Assembly: GCA_022606425.2 (NCBI GenBank)
Contig: JAHDVF020000892.1
Span: 806,001 to 870,000 of the forward strand
Length of the DNA stretch: 64,000 bases
Origin: Lepidostoma basale
Taxonomy: Eukaryota > Arthropoda > Insecta > Trichoptera > Lepidostomatidae
Reading direction: 5' to 3'
Position 1 is the stretch's first letter. The number at the start of each line of letters is the position of its first letter. Position numbers and translations under genes: made by a program. The notes under the pieces are model-generated. The model was not told where the DNA came from. It did not search any database and worked only from the letters and a program-made list of their open reading frames with translations. Below are positions 44,986 through 57,059 of this stretch, one piece after another.

Positions 44986-45639
44986 TAATGGATGGTGTAT
45001 GTCTGTGGTTTTAAGATCTTCGATTATTCACCACTTTGCACTTACAAAAATCAATGAATATATTAAAGAAACAAGTGTGAGAACAGCGCCGTGTCTGGCG
45101 GGAAAGCTTTATCATTCTAAATAAAATAATTTCCTCCTTTAGAAAACTATGAAAAATCGCTGTCTCGGAGCGAAAAACTCATCCGAAGCCATTCAACGTC
45201 ACCGGCAGAAGTTCTCACGCGAGGACGAGCTTTTACATGGAATTCTATAGGCAGTTTGAAACGCTTCTAAAAAAATCTCGAAATCGTCCCCGCAGGACTC
45301 AAAACTTAAACAAGCAATCGGCACTTCACAGAAAAAGTAATCATAATTGATTGCAAAATTAAATCAATATCAAAATAAAATATTACTTAAGTAAATAAAT
45401 TACTTTATTGAGAAAATAAAAATATGTTTTCATTAACTAGTTTAACTAATCTTCACTTTACTTCGTCGTACAGTAAATGAAACACACCAAAAAACATTAA
45501 TTTGCATTTGACAGAAATTTGCTATTTGAAAGGTTAACATTTTTTTGCTTATCCCTTTCCCTTTCTCACCCCTCCCCCCTCTGATTTCACCAACGTTTAT
45601 TATTATACGTACATGCAATTTTTTTTATTTTTGTTTAGT

Positions 45640-45700
45640 TATTGTATTGCCCTGATGAAACTTGGGTCCAAACGAAACTAGATGGCATCAATTATGATAA
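45640..45700 (+). repeat. Foldback module, ACTTGGGTCCAAACGAAAC
   Basis: CCCTGATGAAACTTGGGTCC followed by AAACGAAACTAGATGGC; third copy of the family at 27492-27716. Confidence 0.6.
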
Positions 45701-46374
45701 CCAAGTGGTTAAATATAAAGTGTTATATTATGTTATAATTAAAAGTTTTATATTTTATAGCTTTATATTTTATATTTTAAAATCTATCGTGGCAACATAG
45801 TTTTAATTGTATTAGGATTGTGCAGATAATATAATTTACAAGATTGGACAAAATAAAAATGGCAATTCTGAGTCTAAATAAAATAATTGATCTGGGATAT
45901 TATTCCTTACTTTTATTGATTGATCCTCTGTGAATTACAATAATATATATAATTATTGAAGAAGCATTTACTTTGAATCTATTTATTATATCGGTTTAAA
46001 GTAAGGCGACTGTATAATTACATTTCATGACGTTAAGTGACAATCTTCAATAAAATTGAATATTTTAAATTTTAATTCTTAATATCTTAACACAAAAATC
46101 TATTTAAAGATGTATGTAACTTGACTTATTGAACATAGAAATCAGATTATTCTGAAACGTCAATCGCTAAAAAAGCTTTAAAACTTATTGAAAATATTTA
46201 TTTATTTGTGCTTACAACTATACAAATTTGACACAATAATGTATGCATATAAATAAGTAAGCAAATTTGTAAAAGGGTAAAATTTTAATTATTGTATACA
46301 TTATACGAAACACTTAAGTCCCTTTATTTTCGAAACATCTCGTACAACATAAATAAAAACAAGATCCACTGTTT

Positions 46375-46600
46375 AGGTTGGTAACTTTTGAAGAAGGGTG
46401 TGTTTTATTTGCGGTGTTTACCCATTCGATCCGGAGGGGAAACGCGGCAAGGAATAGCCACTCAAGAAGTCTTGCAAATAATCGTGTTTACATTAGCCGC
46501 TATCAGATGTCGTTAGTATCGCCCAGAGGAGGGGGTGGCGCAGGGGAGGGAGCGGGATGACACCTGAACTCTTTACAAAAATTCTGCAGTCAAACACACC
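46375..46600. other. Unique higher-complexity block with purine-rich run
   Basis: CCCATTCGATCCGGAGGGGA and AGAGGAGGGGGTGGCGCAGG; no repeat match, no protein signal. Confidence 0.3.
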
Positions 46601-47114
46601 ATGAAAGGATGAAAGGCTCTTGGAAATTAAAGGATTTCGTAAGTGATAACGAAAACTGAAAGATTTTTTTAAATCATTTAAAAAAGTTTATTCAAGATTT
46701 ATTCACATAATGAAGCTTGTTTCTTGAGATGATTTTTCGTTTTGAGTCACGTTATTTTAGCTTGGAAATAATATTTGAAAGGTATCCTAAAATAACAACG
46801 ATATTGATATAAAAGTATAAAACGAGAAAGAATGGAAACTAAATATAATTATAATAGTTTTACCTTTTGTATAATACCAAAAATTTGTAAAAAGTAAAAT
46901 AATTAAACATCGTTGAACTTTTTTTTTAAATATACTTGAAAATTTAAAAATAACCCTTATTCAGTTTTTTCACATACGTCAATCGCCTTCAATCGTCTTC
47001 ATATATATGCCATAAAATAACAAGATTAGTTTTAATATATATATATAGCCTGAATCAAACCAATCTCAGTCAGATGGAATGGTTTCTATAATTATATTAT
47101 AAATAAAAATATAT

Positions 47115-47515
47115 TTCTATTTGTTTGGTTCGCGATGCTAGGCTGTAAGATGACATGAGGAACATAGGCTGCAAGTGGCAGAGATGAGGATAATAAGATA
47201 GTCTGCTGGAGTGACTAGACTCGATAGAATAAGAAGTGAGTATTTTTCGAGGAAGCTTCAAAGTGGCCCCTGATACGGAAAAGGTAAGGGAGGGTCATCT
47301 GCGATGGTACGGTCATTATGCAGAAGTGCCATAGACCACGTCGTTAAAAAATACCTATAATAAGACGCGGGAAGGAAATGCCTCCGGCAACTTGACTGTC
47401 AACCGTCAAAAACGACACGAACTTCCTGCACTTGCAGATCGACAGCGGTATACCTCAAAACCGAGAACCATGTCGCTGTTTTATAAGAAGAGCTGATCCC
47501 AAATAAATGTTAAAT
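47115..47515 (+). mobile_element. LINE C-terminal tail fragment
   Basis: GGTACGGTCATTATGCAGAA, CATAGACCACGTCGTTAAAA and TTGACTGTCAACCGTCAAAA match the copy at 3115-3400, with extra decay. Confidence 0.55.
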
Positions 47516-47589
47516 AGCTAGAAGAGATGAAAAAGAATATATACTGAATAATTTTTTTTTAACTTTGTACACAACACGAACTTTATTGA

Positions 47590-47900
47590 AAAAATAAAAA
47601 CATCTAGTTTCGGACACAGAAGCTTCTGTTTCGGACACAGATCAGTGTTATAAATATTTTAACAATTTTTTCATGAATGTCGTCAGTGTTGACAGCTATT
47701 AAAATGATTTTTTTTTTCGATGTTCATGAACTGACCACATTTATGAAAATTTGGTTAAAATGTTTACAACACAATTAATTTTTTTTTTTCATGAATAAAC
47801 TGAATAAACGTAAACGTCGAAAAAATATATTATATATATATCTGACAAAACAACACTGGTGATAGGGCTTCTGTGTCCGAAACATGGGTCTTTTTTTATA
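47590..47900. repeat. Foldback-type repeats with CTGTGTCCGAAAC
   Basis: GTTTCGGACACAGAAGCTTC at 47612 and GGCTTCTGTGTCCGAAACAT at 47868 are inverse copies enclosing about 230 AT-rich bases. Relative at 48630-48690. Confidence 0.65.
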
Positions 47901-47959
47901 ATTTAAAAAAAAGTTCATATTATGTACAAAGTTTATAAAATCATTATTCAATAAAATAG

Positions 47960-48270
47960 TGAATGCGGTGCGAATGATGGTGTCATGAACAAAATAATGA
48001 AAGGATCATTACGATGGTTTGGACATATGGAAAGAATGCATGAAGTAAGAATGGTAAAAAAAAAATGTTAATAATGTAAATGGAACAAGAAATAGAGGAA
48101 GACCGAGGAAAACGTGGCACGATAAAATAAATCAAATATTGAATGTCGGCCATGTGAGGAGTCAGAGAAATCAGGAAATGTGCCAGGAAAGAAAAGTGTG
48201 GTAGTCCATTCTTTCTGCCTACCCCTTCGGGGAGACGGCGTGATGGTTAGTATGTTAGTTAGTTAGTTAT
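47960..48270 (+). mobile_element. RTE-A LINE 3' fragment
   Basis: GTGCGAATGATGGTGTCATG, RWFGHMERMHEVRM-coding sequence, deletion of the RRACMTRCMNV part, and the end CGGGGAGACGGCGTGATGG with TTAG repeats. Confidence 0.88.
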
Positions 48271-48404
48271 TCAATAAATCCGCAACACAAATTTATGGCT
48301 AATATAAAAAAATATATATATTTCATTCAAATAATCTAATAGCTTTGCTGAAATCTTTACTTGACGGATATTCATTTTTCAAAATAATTCAATAAAACGA
48401 GGTA

Positions 48405-48490
48405 TTTTAACCCGGCCAGAAAGCTCGGCAAAACCGGTCGCTGTCGATATAAAGACAAAAGTAGAAGTAGTTCATAAAAAACATCTTGTT
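48405..48490. repeat. Foldback repeat relative (CGGCCAG...CGGCAAAACCGGTCG)
   Basis: Decayed copy of the family at 31050-31170 and 36800-36925 (AAAGTAGAAGTAGTTCATAA flank is shared). Confidence 0.5.
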
Positions 48491-48779
48491 ATTTGATATT
48501 TCTTTAAATTTTAACATGAAATTGAAAAATAAACATGAATACTAATAAAATAAATTATATATCTTTCATTTGCTCAAAACTCTCTTTCCTTGGACTGTTA
48601 AAATTCACTTAATTAATTCGACATTAATTACACTTACGAAAGGAAGTCTGTGTCCCGAAACATATTTGTGAAAGGTGCAAAAAAGTGTTGTGAAAATACA
48701 ATGCTTTCAAAAAGCTATTAAAATAATATTGAATTAAATGGAATTATCGTATCCAATATATTCCCTATAAAACGCAGCA

Positions 48780-49030
48780 TAGAAACCGGTAGATTAGAGT
48801 TTAACAGACTGGACAATAGATGGGGTGTTAGTTCCTTAACCCATTATCGGCCGTGTCGGACACCGCGGTCCGAACAGCGCCCTAATTGGCGGCCCAGCTG
48901 ACCGTGCGAGGTATACCGTGTCTCGGGGCTAATCCGACCCGAAGGGTCCCATCATTAGGCCCCACCTGCTAATGGCTCCATAATATCACCCCCTGCGTAG
49001 TTCCCTACACCACCACGGTGGCGGGAATTA
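48780..49030. other. Unique higher-complexity block, strong candidate conserved element
   Basis: ATTATCGGCCGTGTCGGACA, CCCTAATTGGCGGCCCAGCT and TCTCGGGGCTAATCCGACCC lie in about 200 bases of clearly higher GC. Includes E-box words CAGCTG and CACCTG and homeodomain-type TAAT cores. No repeat or coding match. Confidence 0.4.
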
Positions 49031-49223
49031 ATTCTATTGTTTCTAAATGTCGCTATAAAGTATGTACAAATATTTTAAATCTAAAAGATTTAAAAAGCGT
49101 AGAGTGAAAGATAAAAACGATTCATAATACAACTAAGCTTTTGAAGATTATTTCAGTCTGCACCATTAATGTATGTGGTGGCTATAGTACAAAATAATTA
49201 AAGGCACAGATTTACAAGAAATT

Positions 49224-49353
49224 CATCGGATGCATCGGTGTTGCAAGTGAGAAATTGGAGAATAAGGGCATCAAACAGACAAGAATGGAGGAAGCTCCTG
49301 GATTCAGCCAAGGCCCACCCAGGGCTGTCGAGCTTAGGATGATGATGATGATG
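49224..49353 (+). mobile_element. 130-bp LINE 3' end with 14-15-bp target duplication
   Basis: Direct repeats GATTTACAAGAAATT at 49209-49223 and 49353-49367 bracket a stub coding RNWRIRASNRQEWRKLLDSA and KAHPGL, then a stop and a (GAT)n tail. This is a severely 5'-truncated LINE insertion of a family not otherwise seen here. Confidence 0.92.
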
Positions 49354-49594
49354 ATTTACAAGAAATTACTACAATTGATTGTCAACTTATTGACATGTCG
49401 TGTTTTTTAACATTTTTTTAAATAATTAGTGGATTAAACAGAGTTAGTTTCAATTTCCTAAGTATATTACAATTGATTATTTCAACAAAATATAAAGTCA
49501 GAGTATCTGCAATACTCCATCTTTAAAACTAAGAATATTGGAATAAGATTGATTGGTGGGAAACTTTCTATGAAAAATTAATTAATAAATGGTG

Positions 49595-49912
49595 TTATCC
49601 ACGCACGTCGATTTCTCCGACTCCTCATGTGGCAGACATTTCATTTATTCGATTTTTCTAAGTCTTCCTCTATTTCTAGTTCCATTTGCATCGTTAACAT
49701 ATACTTTTTTACCATTTTTTCTTCATTCATTCTTTCTGTTTATCTATACCATCTTAATGTTCATAACACTTTCATTCGCATCGCATTCGCTTCTTATATT
49801 TTTATTCGACACTCTATCATACACAGTTTTTCCAAAAATTTCCAAACGATATCTCCTTTCTACTGCATTTATTCTATTTTCATCCTTCTTTTGCCAGTTG
49901 CATGCTTTCTAA
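49595..49912 (-). mobile_element. RTE-A LINE C-terminal fragment
   Basis: GCACGTCGATTTCTCCGACT, TCCTCTATTTCTAGTTCCAT and CATCCTTCTTTTGCCAGTTG are the inverse of the C-terminal coding region. The 3' tail block is absent. Confidence 0.82.
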
Positions 49913-50164
49913 TTAATTAATTAAAATTAGTAATTCACAATTGTTTATTGATTTAAAAAATTAATACATTAAAATTACTGTAATGAAAATCGTATTTTGA
50001 AAGATATTTCAAAATACAAAATTCAACAACATTTCGAACTAACAACAACCATTCCCATCAGGTAAAATAAATCTTGTACGGTAGTTTACCTCTTAATTTA
50101 GAATGACGCATTTTTAATGAATTTAAATACGTTATTTTTTAAAATGTTTTTGTAAAAAAAATAT

Positions 50165-50240
50165 TGTTTTCCTGCTGATAAAGATGTAAAACCTTTGATA
50201 CATGTCGATTAAATAAACTCAAATCTAGAAAAACAGTGTT
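50165..50240 (+). repeat. Foldback module relative (GATGTAAAACCTTTGATACATGTCG)
   Basis: CTGCTGATAAAGATGTAAAA then CCTTTGATACATGTCG and ATAAACTCAAATCTAG; same family as 32167-32303, one arm only. Confidence 0.5.
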
Positions 50241-50379
50241 TTAATTCATAAAAAAGACGTCATTTTGATTCCACAGTGTTAACGCATTATCAATAAATGT
50301 ATCTATTGTATGATATTCATAATCTGGAAAGCCATTTAGCTGTATTTTTTCTTAAAAGATCTTAAATTAGGAAAGTGGC

Positions 50380-50720
50380 GGTGGACGTATCCGTATCTGG
50401 TTGCGGTATCAATATCAATCATAATGACAATCACAAAATGGCCATTAAAACAATTGGATTGACAGTAAAGGGGGACCATAAAACAACAATTCGTGTAATA
50501 AAATGAGTACACTTGTTAGCAGTAAACAGCTACAGGGTGTCGCTAATGTGATTGATGTAATCCGCGACAATAACAACAGAAAAAACACACCCCATTCAAG
50601 AACAGGAATCGATAAAAGACGAAAATAAAACCGTTGGCAAAATTAACAGCCAGACGTACGGCGTACTCGGCGAATCAATATGAAGGGGATAATAAAATTG
50701 GACAACAAAGATATTGGCCG
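50380..50720. other. Unique higher-complexity block
   Basis: GTGGCGGTGGACGTATCCGT and CAGCCAGACGTACGGCGTAC in a region without repeat match; possible non-coding conserved element. A similar block (TTTGCCTGTGTTACGGCATC) lies at 51480-51720. Confidence 0.3.
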
Positions 50721-50954
50721 AAGTGTTGGGAAATCTTAATTCGCTAATCGATTTGCTTTGGACAATCGCAAAAAAAAATTATATACCGAAAAACATATTT
50801 CAAACAATTTTCGCTTTCTAATTTATTTATTGTTTCTTGAACAATGATGTGAAACTCGATATTAAATAATTAATACGAATGAAAAGGTCTGTTTTCGAGA
50901 AGGTTTATTATATTTAATGGGAAAAACAAGAATCATTATGCTAAATATTTGATA

Positions 50955-51115
50955 CTGCCTAATGGCGTTGAGGTTCGCAACCCATCACACCGCGGCCCCC
51001 CGGGGGGCGAAAAGAGAAGGACGGAGTGCCGCATCGGTTAAAGTGTGGCAGTCCATTATTTCTGCCTACCCCTTCAGAGAGACGGCGTGATGGTTAGATA
51101 GTTAGTTAGTTAATT
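50955..51115 (+). mobile_element. Short non-autonomous element with RTE-A 3' tail (copy 3)
   Basis: GGCGTTGAGGTTCGCAACCC, GGCGAAAAGAGAAGGACGG, then GTGTGGCAGTCCATTATTTC and GACGGCGTGATGGTTAG with repeat tail. GGTTCGCAACC resembles a pol III B box. Confidence 0.75.
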
Positions 51116-52239
51116 AAATAAGAAATCGTAAGTATTTTTAAAAAAATGAAAACACTGTTTATTTTAAACATGTTTCGAAGAGATTATACGTTCTTTATTA
51201 TGAGAATGATATTGACGATATAAACGTAAATCTCATTTGTTCAATATTTATTGTACTTAAGATTGACAAATATATCAAATATTGGTTAGGTCATAAAAAA
51301 AAGTCGGAAGAATCGACGTACGTATGAATCGCTCTATGAATGCGGAGGAAGCGGGAGAGGTGTGTCAATATAGAGTAGTGTAGAGATCCATTCACTTGCA
51401 TGATTGTTTCATTATTGTTGTGGATAGAAACAATAATCAAATCAATCGATTATAAAAATCGCGACCACCCATCACTAATATTGACACGCGGCAATGTTTT
51501 CCTTTGCCTGTGTTACGGCATCTTATGACCCACAATAAGACCGGCGATGTGTTTATCCTAGAACTATTCTTGACGCCATTTTCCCAAACAGACGAATCTA
51601 CATTCGGAGTTTCCAATCCAGTGATTTTTTCGCCGTAAACATTGTGAAAATGGACGATAAAAATAATCGGATATCCAAATTTACGACGGCAATTTAATGG
51701 GTCGGACGAAACATGTTATTTTTAGAGCAAAGAGGCTGGAAATATATGTATATTTTAAAACAGCATCGTTTGTAGATAAATATAACCGCACATACTTAAT
51801 ATGTTTTTGTTGAAATTCTTATTTTCTGTAATTCATGCGTTTACTTATGGTTACAAACAGGGATGGATCGATATAATAAGAATTCGATTAACTCTGATAT
51901 ATGTCTAGTATTCTGGTACAGATTTAAAGCTTTATTGTGTAAATACAATATAAGATACATTAAAGATTTCGTTAGTGATAACTGATAAACTTTTTTTCGT
52001 GTATTTACGTTTTTGGTGGTTGAAGTGATTTTTATAAGAACGACATCAAATACATAGATAAATTATGTCGGAGATGCATGAACATTTTTTTTAAATTAAT
52101 TTTTTTTGAACAATTATGTGAAATGTATTCTATTTTCACCATACTTTGTGTTGTAGATGTTTGATATTTTACATAAAACATCTGTCAAAACTTACCCTAT
52201 TTGAAAAAAATATATATAATATTGAAATCTATATAATAT

Positions 52240-52295
52240 TACTGATAAAGGGCTGGGTAGTCCGAAACATGTCTGATATTTCATTTTAATTTGTT
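52240..52295 (+). repeat. Foldback module GGGCT-GGGT-AGTCC-GAAACATGTC
   Basis: TACTGATAAAGGGCTGGGTA followed by GTCCGAAACATGTCTG. A five-pair stem is visible before GAAAC. Confidence 0.6.
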
Positions 52296-52394
52296 TGAAA
52301 AGTGAGTGTTTTATGCAAAGTATACAAAAAAATGAAAATTATAATTATGCAAAACTCCATATTAAAAAATGAATACTAATGAAAACTATTAAAT

Positions 52395-52945
52395 GGGCCA
52401 AAAACCGAATGGAACTTTAAGAATAGTTATTGAATACAATAATTTATCAATGAAAGCGAAAACAGTCATTCACAGTGGAGTTCTGGTCCTAACCCTTATG
52501 TGTGTAAGCGAAGCATGGAACTGGCAGAAGAAGGATGAGAGCAAAATAAATGCGGTAGAGATAATCCCTAAGACGTATGTGTATTAAAAACGATGTACGA
52601 TAGAATTTCAAATGCTGACATAAGGAAGGAATATAGAGCGGAGGAAAATTATGAAAGAATCACTGCGTTGGTTTGGACATACGGTACGCATGGATGAAGG
52701 AAGAATGGTTAAGAAAGGATACATTACGGTGTGAATATAATACAGAATCGTGGGAGACCGAGGAAAACTTGGCAAGAACAGATTAATCAAATTTTAAAGG
52801 TGAGCCATGTTAGAAGTCGGAAGAATTGACGTGCGTATATGACTCGCTATATGAATGTGGAGGAACCTTGAGACGTGTGTCAGGATTGACTAGTGTGGTG
52901 GTCCATTTTCTCTGTCTACCCTTTCTGCGAAACGGCGTGATGGTT
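52395..52945 (+). mobile_element. RTE-A LINE 3' fragment, multiple frame breaks
   Basis: KAKTVIHSGVLVLTLMCVSE, AWNWQKKDESKINAVE, then the family end in other frames to GCGAAACGGCGTGATGGTTT. TTTG-tail subfamily. Confidence 0.88.
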
Positions 52946-53304
52946 TGGTGTTGTTGTCGATTAATTATCTTGAACACATATTTTTTATAATTACAATATT
53001 TTTGCGCAAATTATTACTACTGGTAAGATTATTATTTTTTTCTTGGTGGTAATAAAGAATTTTATTTTCTTGTGTAACCGACATTTCAAAAATCGTGTGC
53101 AACCTAAAACGGAGTGTACCGTTTCGTGCAGATATATTATATTAATGAAATCAAAGGCAAATTATATTAATGAAATCGTTACGAATAAAAGACGCAATTT
53201 TCTCGAATATAAAAGATTTAATTTAAAAAGCTAAATATCAATATCTTTGTGAAACTGTTTTGCATTTATATAGCACATTCTTAAGTCAAATTAGACTTAA
53301 GAAT

Positions 53305-53615
53305 CAGACCACATCACGAATGAGGAAGTTCTTCAAGGAATCGAAGGAGGAAGGCACCTGCTCAGGACCTTGTCCGAAAGGCGTGCAAGATGGATCGGCC
53401 ATGTAATACGTCAACAAGGTCTCTTGCATGCCATAATGGAGGGTATCACCGAGGAGACAAACTCTAGGGAACGCCCATGCCGAGAGTACCTGGAGGACCT
53501 GTTGGTGGACGTGCGCTGCTCGTCATATACAGATTTCAGCACAAGACAGGGAAGAATGGAAGAGAAGAATCGAAGAAATTGCTGCAAACCAATCCCAGGA
53601 TTGAAACTTTCTAAC
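53305..53615 (+). mobile_element. LINE C-terminal fragment, related to the one at 25995
   Basis: Codes DHITNEEVLQGIEGGRHLL, SERRARWIGHVIRQQGLLHA, REYLEDLLVDVRCSSY. These fit the C-terminal region of a non-LTR LINE; not RTE-A. Confidence 0.7.
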
Positions 53616-54904
53616 TAACAAAGTCAAATTTGATTAAGGAGAAATGATAATCTTTAAAAACAAATGCAAAAAGAAATTACGTTGACTATTCCAGACGTTT
53701 TAGATAAATATTTTGTTGGTTGATTGGTGCTTAAACAATGATGTAAAATTGTTTCAAACGAGATAGTTTAAATATAATAAATAATAAGTTTCGCAATGCA
53801 AGGACATGGAAACATTCGTTTTTTTAATGCGATGTGATACCTTCGCAAGGAAAAATAAGGCAATTATTATGAATTGAAAAAAATACGAATATCAACATAT
53901 CTGTAATCGTTAAACTTTAGAATTCATAGATCGAGCAAAGGATTTCTAAATTCAAATTATTTAACGAATCAAACGAGTCCATACAATTAAAATGATACTT
54001 TTTATAAAATACCAAAGTACAGGTTGTTTCGAGAAGAGAAACTCAACTGAGAATCCTCGTATTCTGACTGAAATATTTTCCACGCTTACCGTTTCATGGG
54101 CTCATGTTTCACTTTATATTGGGCGATCTACGCTGCTACATTCATCTTGACTGTTTTATTCATAATAATATATGAATGTGCTTATAATGAAGATTGGGAT
54201 GATTTTTTATTACGACCCCTCTATACTACACTGGAGATGTTTTCTAGTTTCTAGTACTCATCTTCATTCTAAATTATTTGAAACAAATTAAAAAAAGACG
54301 ATAAATTTTGCGAACTCGTTCCAAAAATCTCTACAATAGAATCATTCTTTATTTTTTTCGAATCGATCTTTTGAAAGCTCATTTTTACGTAAAAAAAATC
54401 AAACTGCCACCGTAATTATGAACAGTGCTTTCAACTGTCCCTTCCAAATCTGTTTCGCTTTCAGGTTAACTAAAGCTTCGTGTAGCCAACGCATTCTTGA
54501 TCTTCTACGAATTATTTTTATCGATATACCTGTGCGTACGAACTTCACTCATGCGCTACACATGACCAGCGTAGTCTCTTTTAGTTTTTAGTCTAATTTA
54601 GTATAGACTATCTTCATAATCATAGCAAGATTCTTATTGATGAATACTTAAGCCATTACTCAAGTAGTATAATCTTATTTTCGGCGCTACATTGCGGTGT
54701 AGGATTTGACCTCATCTCTTCGAGTCCTCCATTGGCTCCGATACTTGGCCATCCCTCTCTATTCTCCAGTTTTTCAGTTTTCTCCAATCTTCTTCTACAT
54801 TGTCAACCCATATTTTTCTTAGTCTTAGACAAGAAGAATATTGATAAGAAAATTTTATTCGTCTCTAGTGATACGGTTTGCTATTTAATTATTGTATACT
54901 CGTA

Positions 54905-55490
54905 TATATTATAGGTGAAAATTTGGAGCAAGTAGATTAGTTCGTGTATTTGGGTAGTATGTTGAAATAAGGGTTAGGGCAGGCAACAAAGTGAATGGTG
55001 CACTTAGTTGTCATCGCAAACAAAAACCTATCCAAAAAGCTAGAATGACAGTGCATAATGGTGTTCTTGATGAAAGTACAATAAATGCAGTAGAAATGAG
55101 ATCTCTTAGACGAATGTGTGGATACTCTGTGTATGATAGAGTGTCGAATGAAAATATAAGAAGTGAATGCGGTGCGAATGATGGTGTTATGAACAAAATA
55201 ATGAAAGGATCATTAAGATGGTTTGGACACATGGAAAAAATTAATGAAAATAGAAGAAAGAAAAAAGAGGAAGACCGAGGGAAACGTGGCACAATCAAAT
55301 AAATCAAAAATTGAATGTCGGCCATGTGAGGAGTCAAAGAAATCGACGCGCGTGCATGACACGATGTATGAATGTTGAGGAAGCGAGAGAAATATGTCAG
55401 GAAAGAAAAGTGCGGCTATTTAGTATACTATAAGTTATTTCTGCCTACCCCTTCGGAGAGACGACGTGATGGTTAGTTAGTTAGTTTTTA
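54905..55490 (+). mobile_element. RTE-A LINE 3' fragment with internal deletion
   Basis: GAAAATTTGGAGCAAGTAGA, then RVRAGNKVNGAL-coding sequence. The block with MYGSEAWNW is deleted (LDESTINAVEMRSLRRMCGY follows directly). Ends GGAGAGACGACGTGATGGTT with TTAG repeats. Confidence 0.88.
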
Positions 55491-55729
55491 GATAATCAAT
55501 TACAATCAGAAGAATAAATATTGTTTTTCCTTGCTCCCTTTTTGCTGTTTATTAAAAAAAAGGACAGTAGGCGGTAAAAGGGTTTTGAAGAGACGCGGAA
55601 CGAACAAAAAATTCAAAAAGAAATACTTATTTACAAGACAAAACTTAGCAATTGCGAGAAACGCTATTGCAAAATAAAACTTTGTATCCCAAAACTCAGA
55701 GAGCAGAAAAGGGTTCAAATGAAATGTGA

Positions 55730-56085
55730 TTAATATTCCAGATGTCCTTCACGAATTAGAATTTTCATTAACTCGGCACAAAGGTTTGGATGGAGAGATA
55801 AAAAGCGAAACCTCTCCGTACAATTATTAATTAACTGAATATGCAAGATGGAATCTGTCTGCAGGGAGACGCCTAGCGGGCTAGCCTAGCTAGCTTCGAG
55901 CTCCGGAGCGTCCGCGGACAAAACGGAACAGTGAAACAAGATTGTTTGCCGAATCCCGCAATCCCGGGTTTTATTCCATATCCAGTTCAAATAGAGTCCG
56001 GCGACGTCGGTTCCTGATCGAATATTTGCCGAGCGCATCGAGGAGTCAATTTTATATAGAAATTCCATTACGTAATGGATTTATG
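55730..56085. other. Unique higher-complexity block
   Basis: GGGAGACGCCTAGCGGGCTA, GAGCTCCGGAGCGTCCGCGG and GTCCGGCGACGTCGGTTCCT; balanced composition, no repeat or coding match. Confidence 0.35.
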
Positions 56086-56314
56086 GACTTATGAAGTGAG
56101 CTCTATAATAATATTAGTATCCTTCTTTCAAAGTACCCCGCTTGATACTGTACACAATGAAATGCAATTAGTGATATTGTGACAAATTAATAATCAAAAC
56201 AAACTGGGAAAGAATTATTTACGATTACTTTTGTCTCGCTCCAATATTAGTATTTAATTGGTATATAACCTTTCCCTTTACAAACTAAAGCTTAAGAAAG
56301 AAATTTAGTTCAAT

Positions 56315-56820
56315 AATTAATTGTATCTCAATAGAGACGAAGATGCAAATTAGAAACAGAATATGGTTGATCGAGGTGTTTACAGGACTTATGACCTGTC
56401 ATTGGTTGGGTTATGCCCACGCTTTATGTAATACAACATTCCCCATTCCACATTTTTTTCTTATGACGACCATGTCTGACAAATTTTTGGAAGTTGTATA
56501 TATGTTAATCTGCAACACCACCCTTTGCATGGTAGTTTTTTCAATCTACACACTAACGCCATCTATGAAGATTGTATTTTAAGCATTAAGCCTTAATGTC
56601 ATAAGAAAAAAAATGTGGAATGGGGAATGTTGTATTACATAAAGCGTGCGCTTAACCCAACCAATGACAGGTCATAAGTCCTGTAAACACCTCGATCAAC
56701 CATATTCTGTTTCCGATTTGCATCTTCGTCTCTATTGAGATACAATTAATTCTTGAATTGATAACCCGCAATGGGTAAAATCCAGTATTCGTCTACAAGT
56801 ATTTGTATATATTCAAAATG
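56315..56820. mobile_element. SINE-2 inverted dimer forming a long hairpin
   Basis: A plus-strand SINE-2 (from AATTAATTGTATCTCAATAG) runs through its 3' end CACACTAACGCCATCTATGA at 56560. A minus-strand copy follows, starting GTCATAAGAAAAAAAATGTG, and ends GAGATACAATTAATT at 56751. About 150 bases on each side are nearly exact inverses, with a 130-base centre. The head module (CCCGCAATGGGTAAAATCCA) follows to 56820. Confidence 0.88.
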
Positions 56821-57059
56821 TTGTAAAAATAAATTTAAATTTAAAAATTGGCAAAGTTTAGTTTGAGGATTCACATTCTGTTCTTACTCGCGCAAGGGGA
56901 TGGGCTGTGCAATCACTTAAGTCGGAAGGAAAGGCGAAACGATGGAATCCGAATGGTTGTTTGCTGAAACGAATTAAGAAAACCGCCCCAGAATGCGCTG
57001 CCAAAAATAATGTTAAAAAAATCAAAATAGTCAAACTTCTTCATTCTCTTTGCATTTCC

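Noticed and set aside
49339..49356. (GAT)n microsatellite as an independent repeat
   Set aside because: It is the 3' tail of the LINE stub bounded by target duplications.
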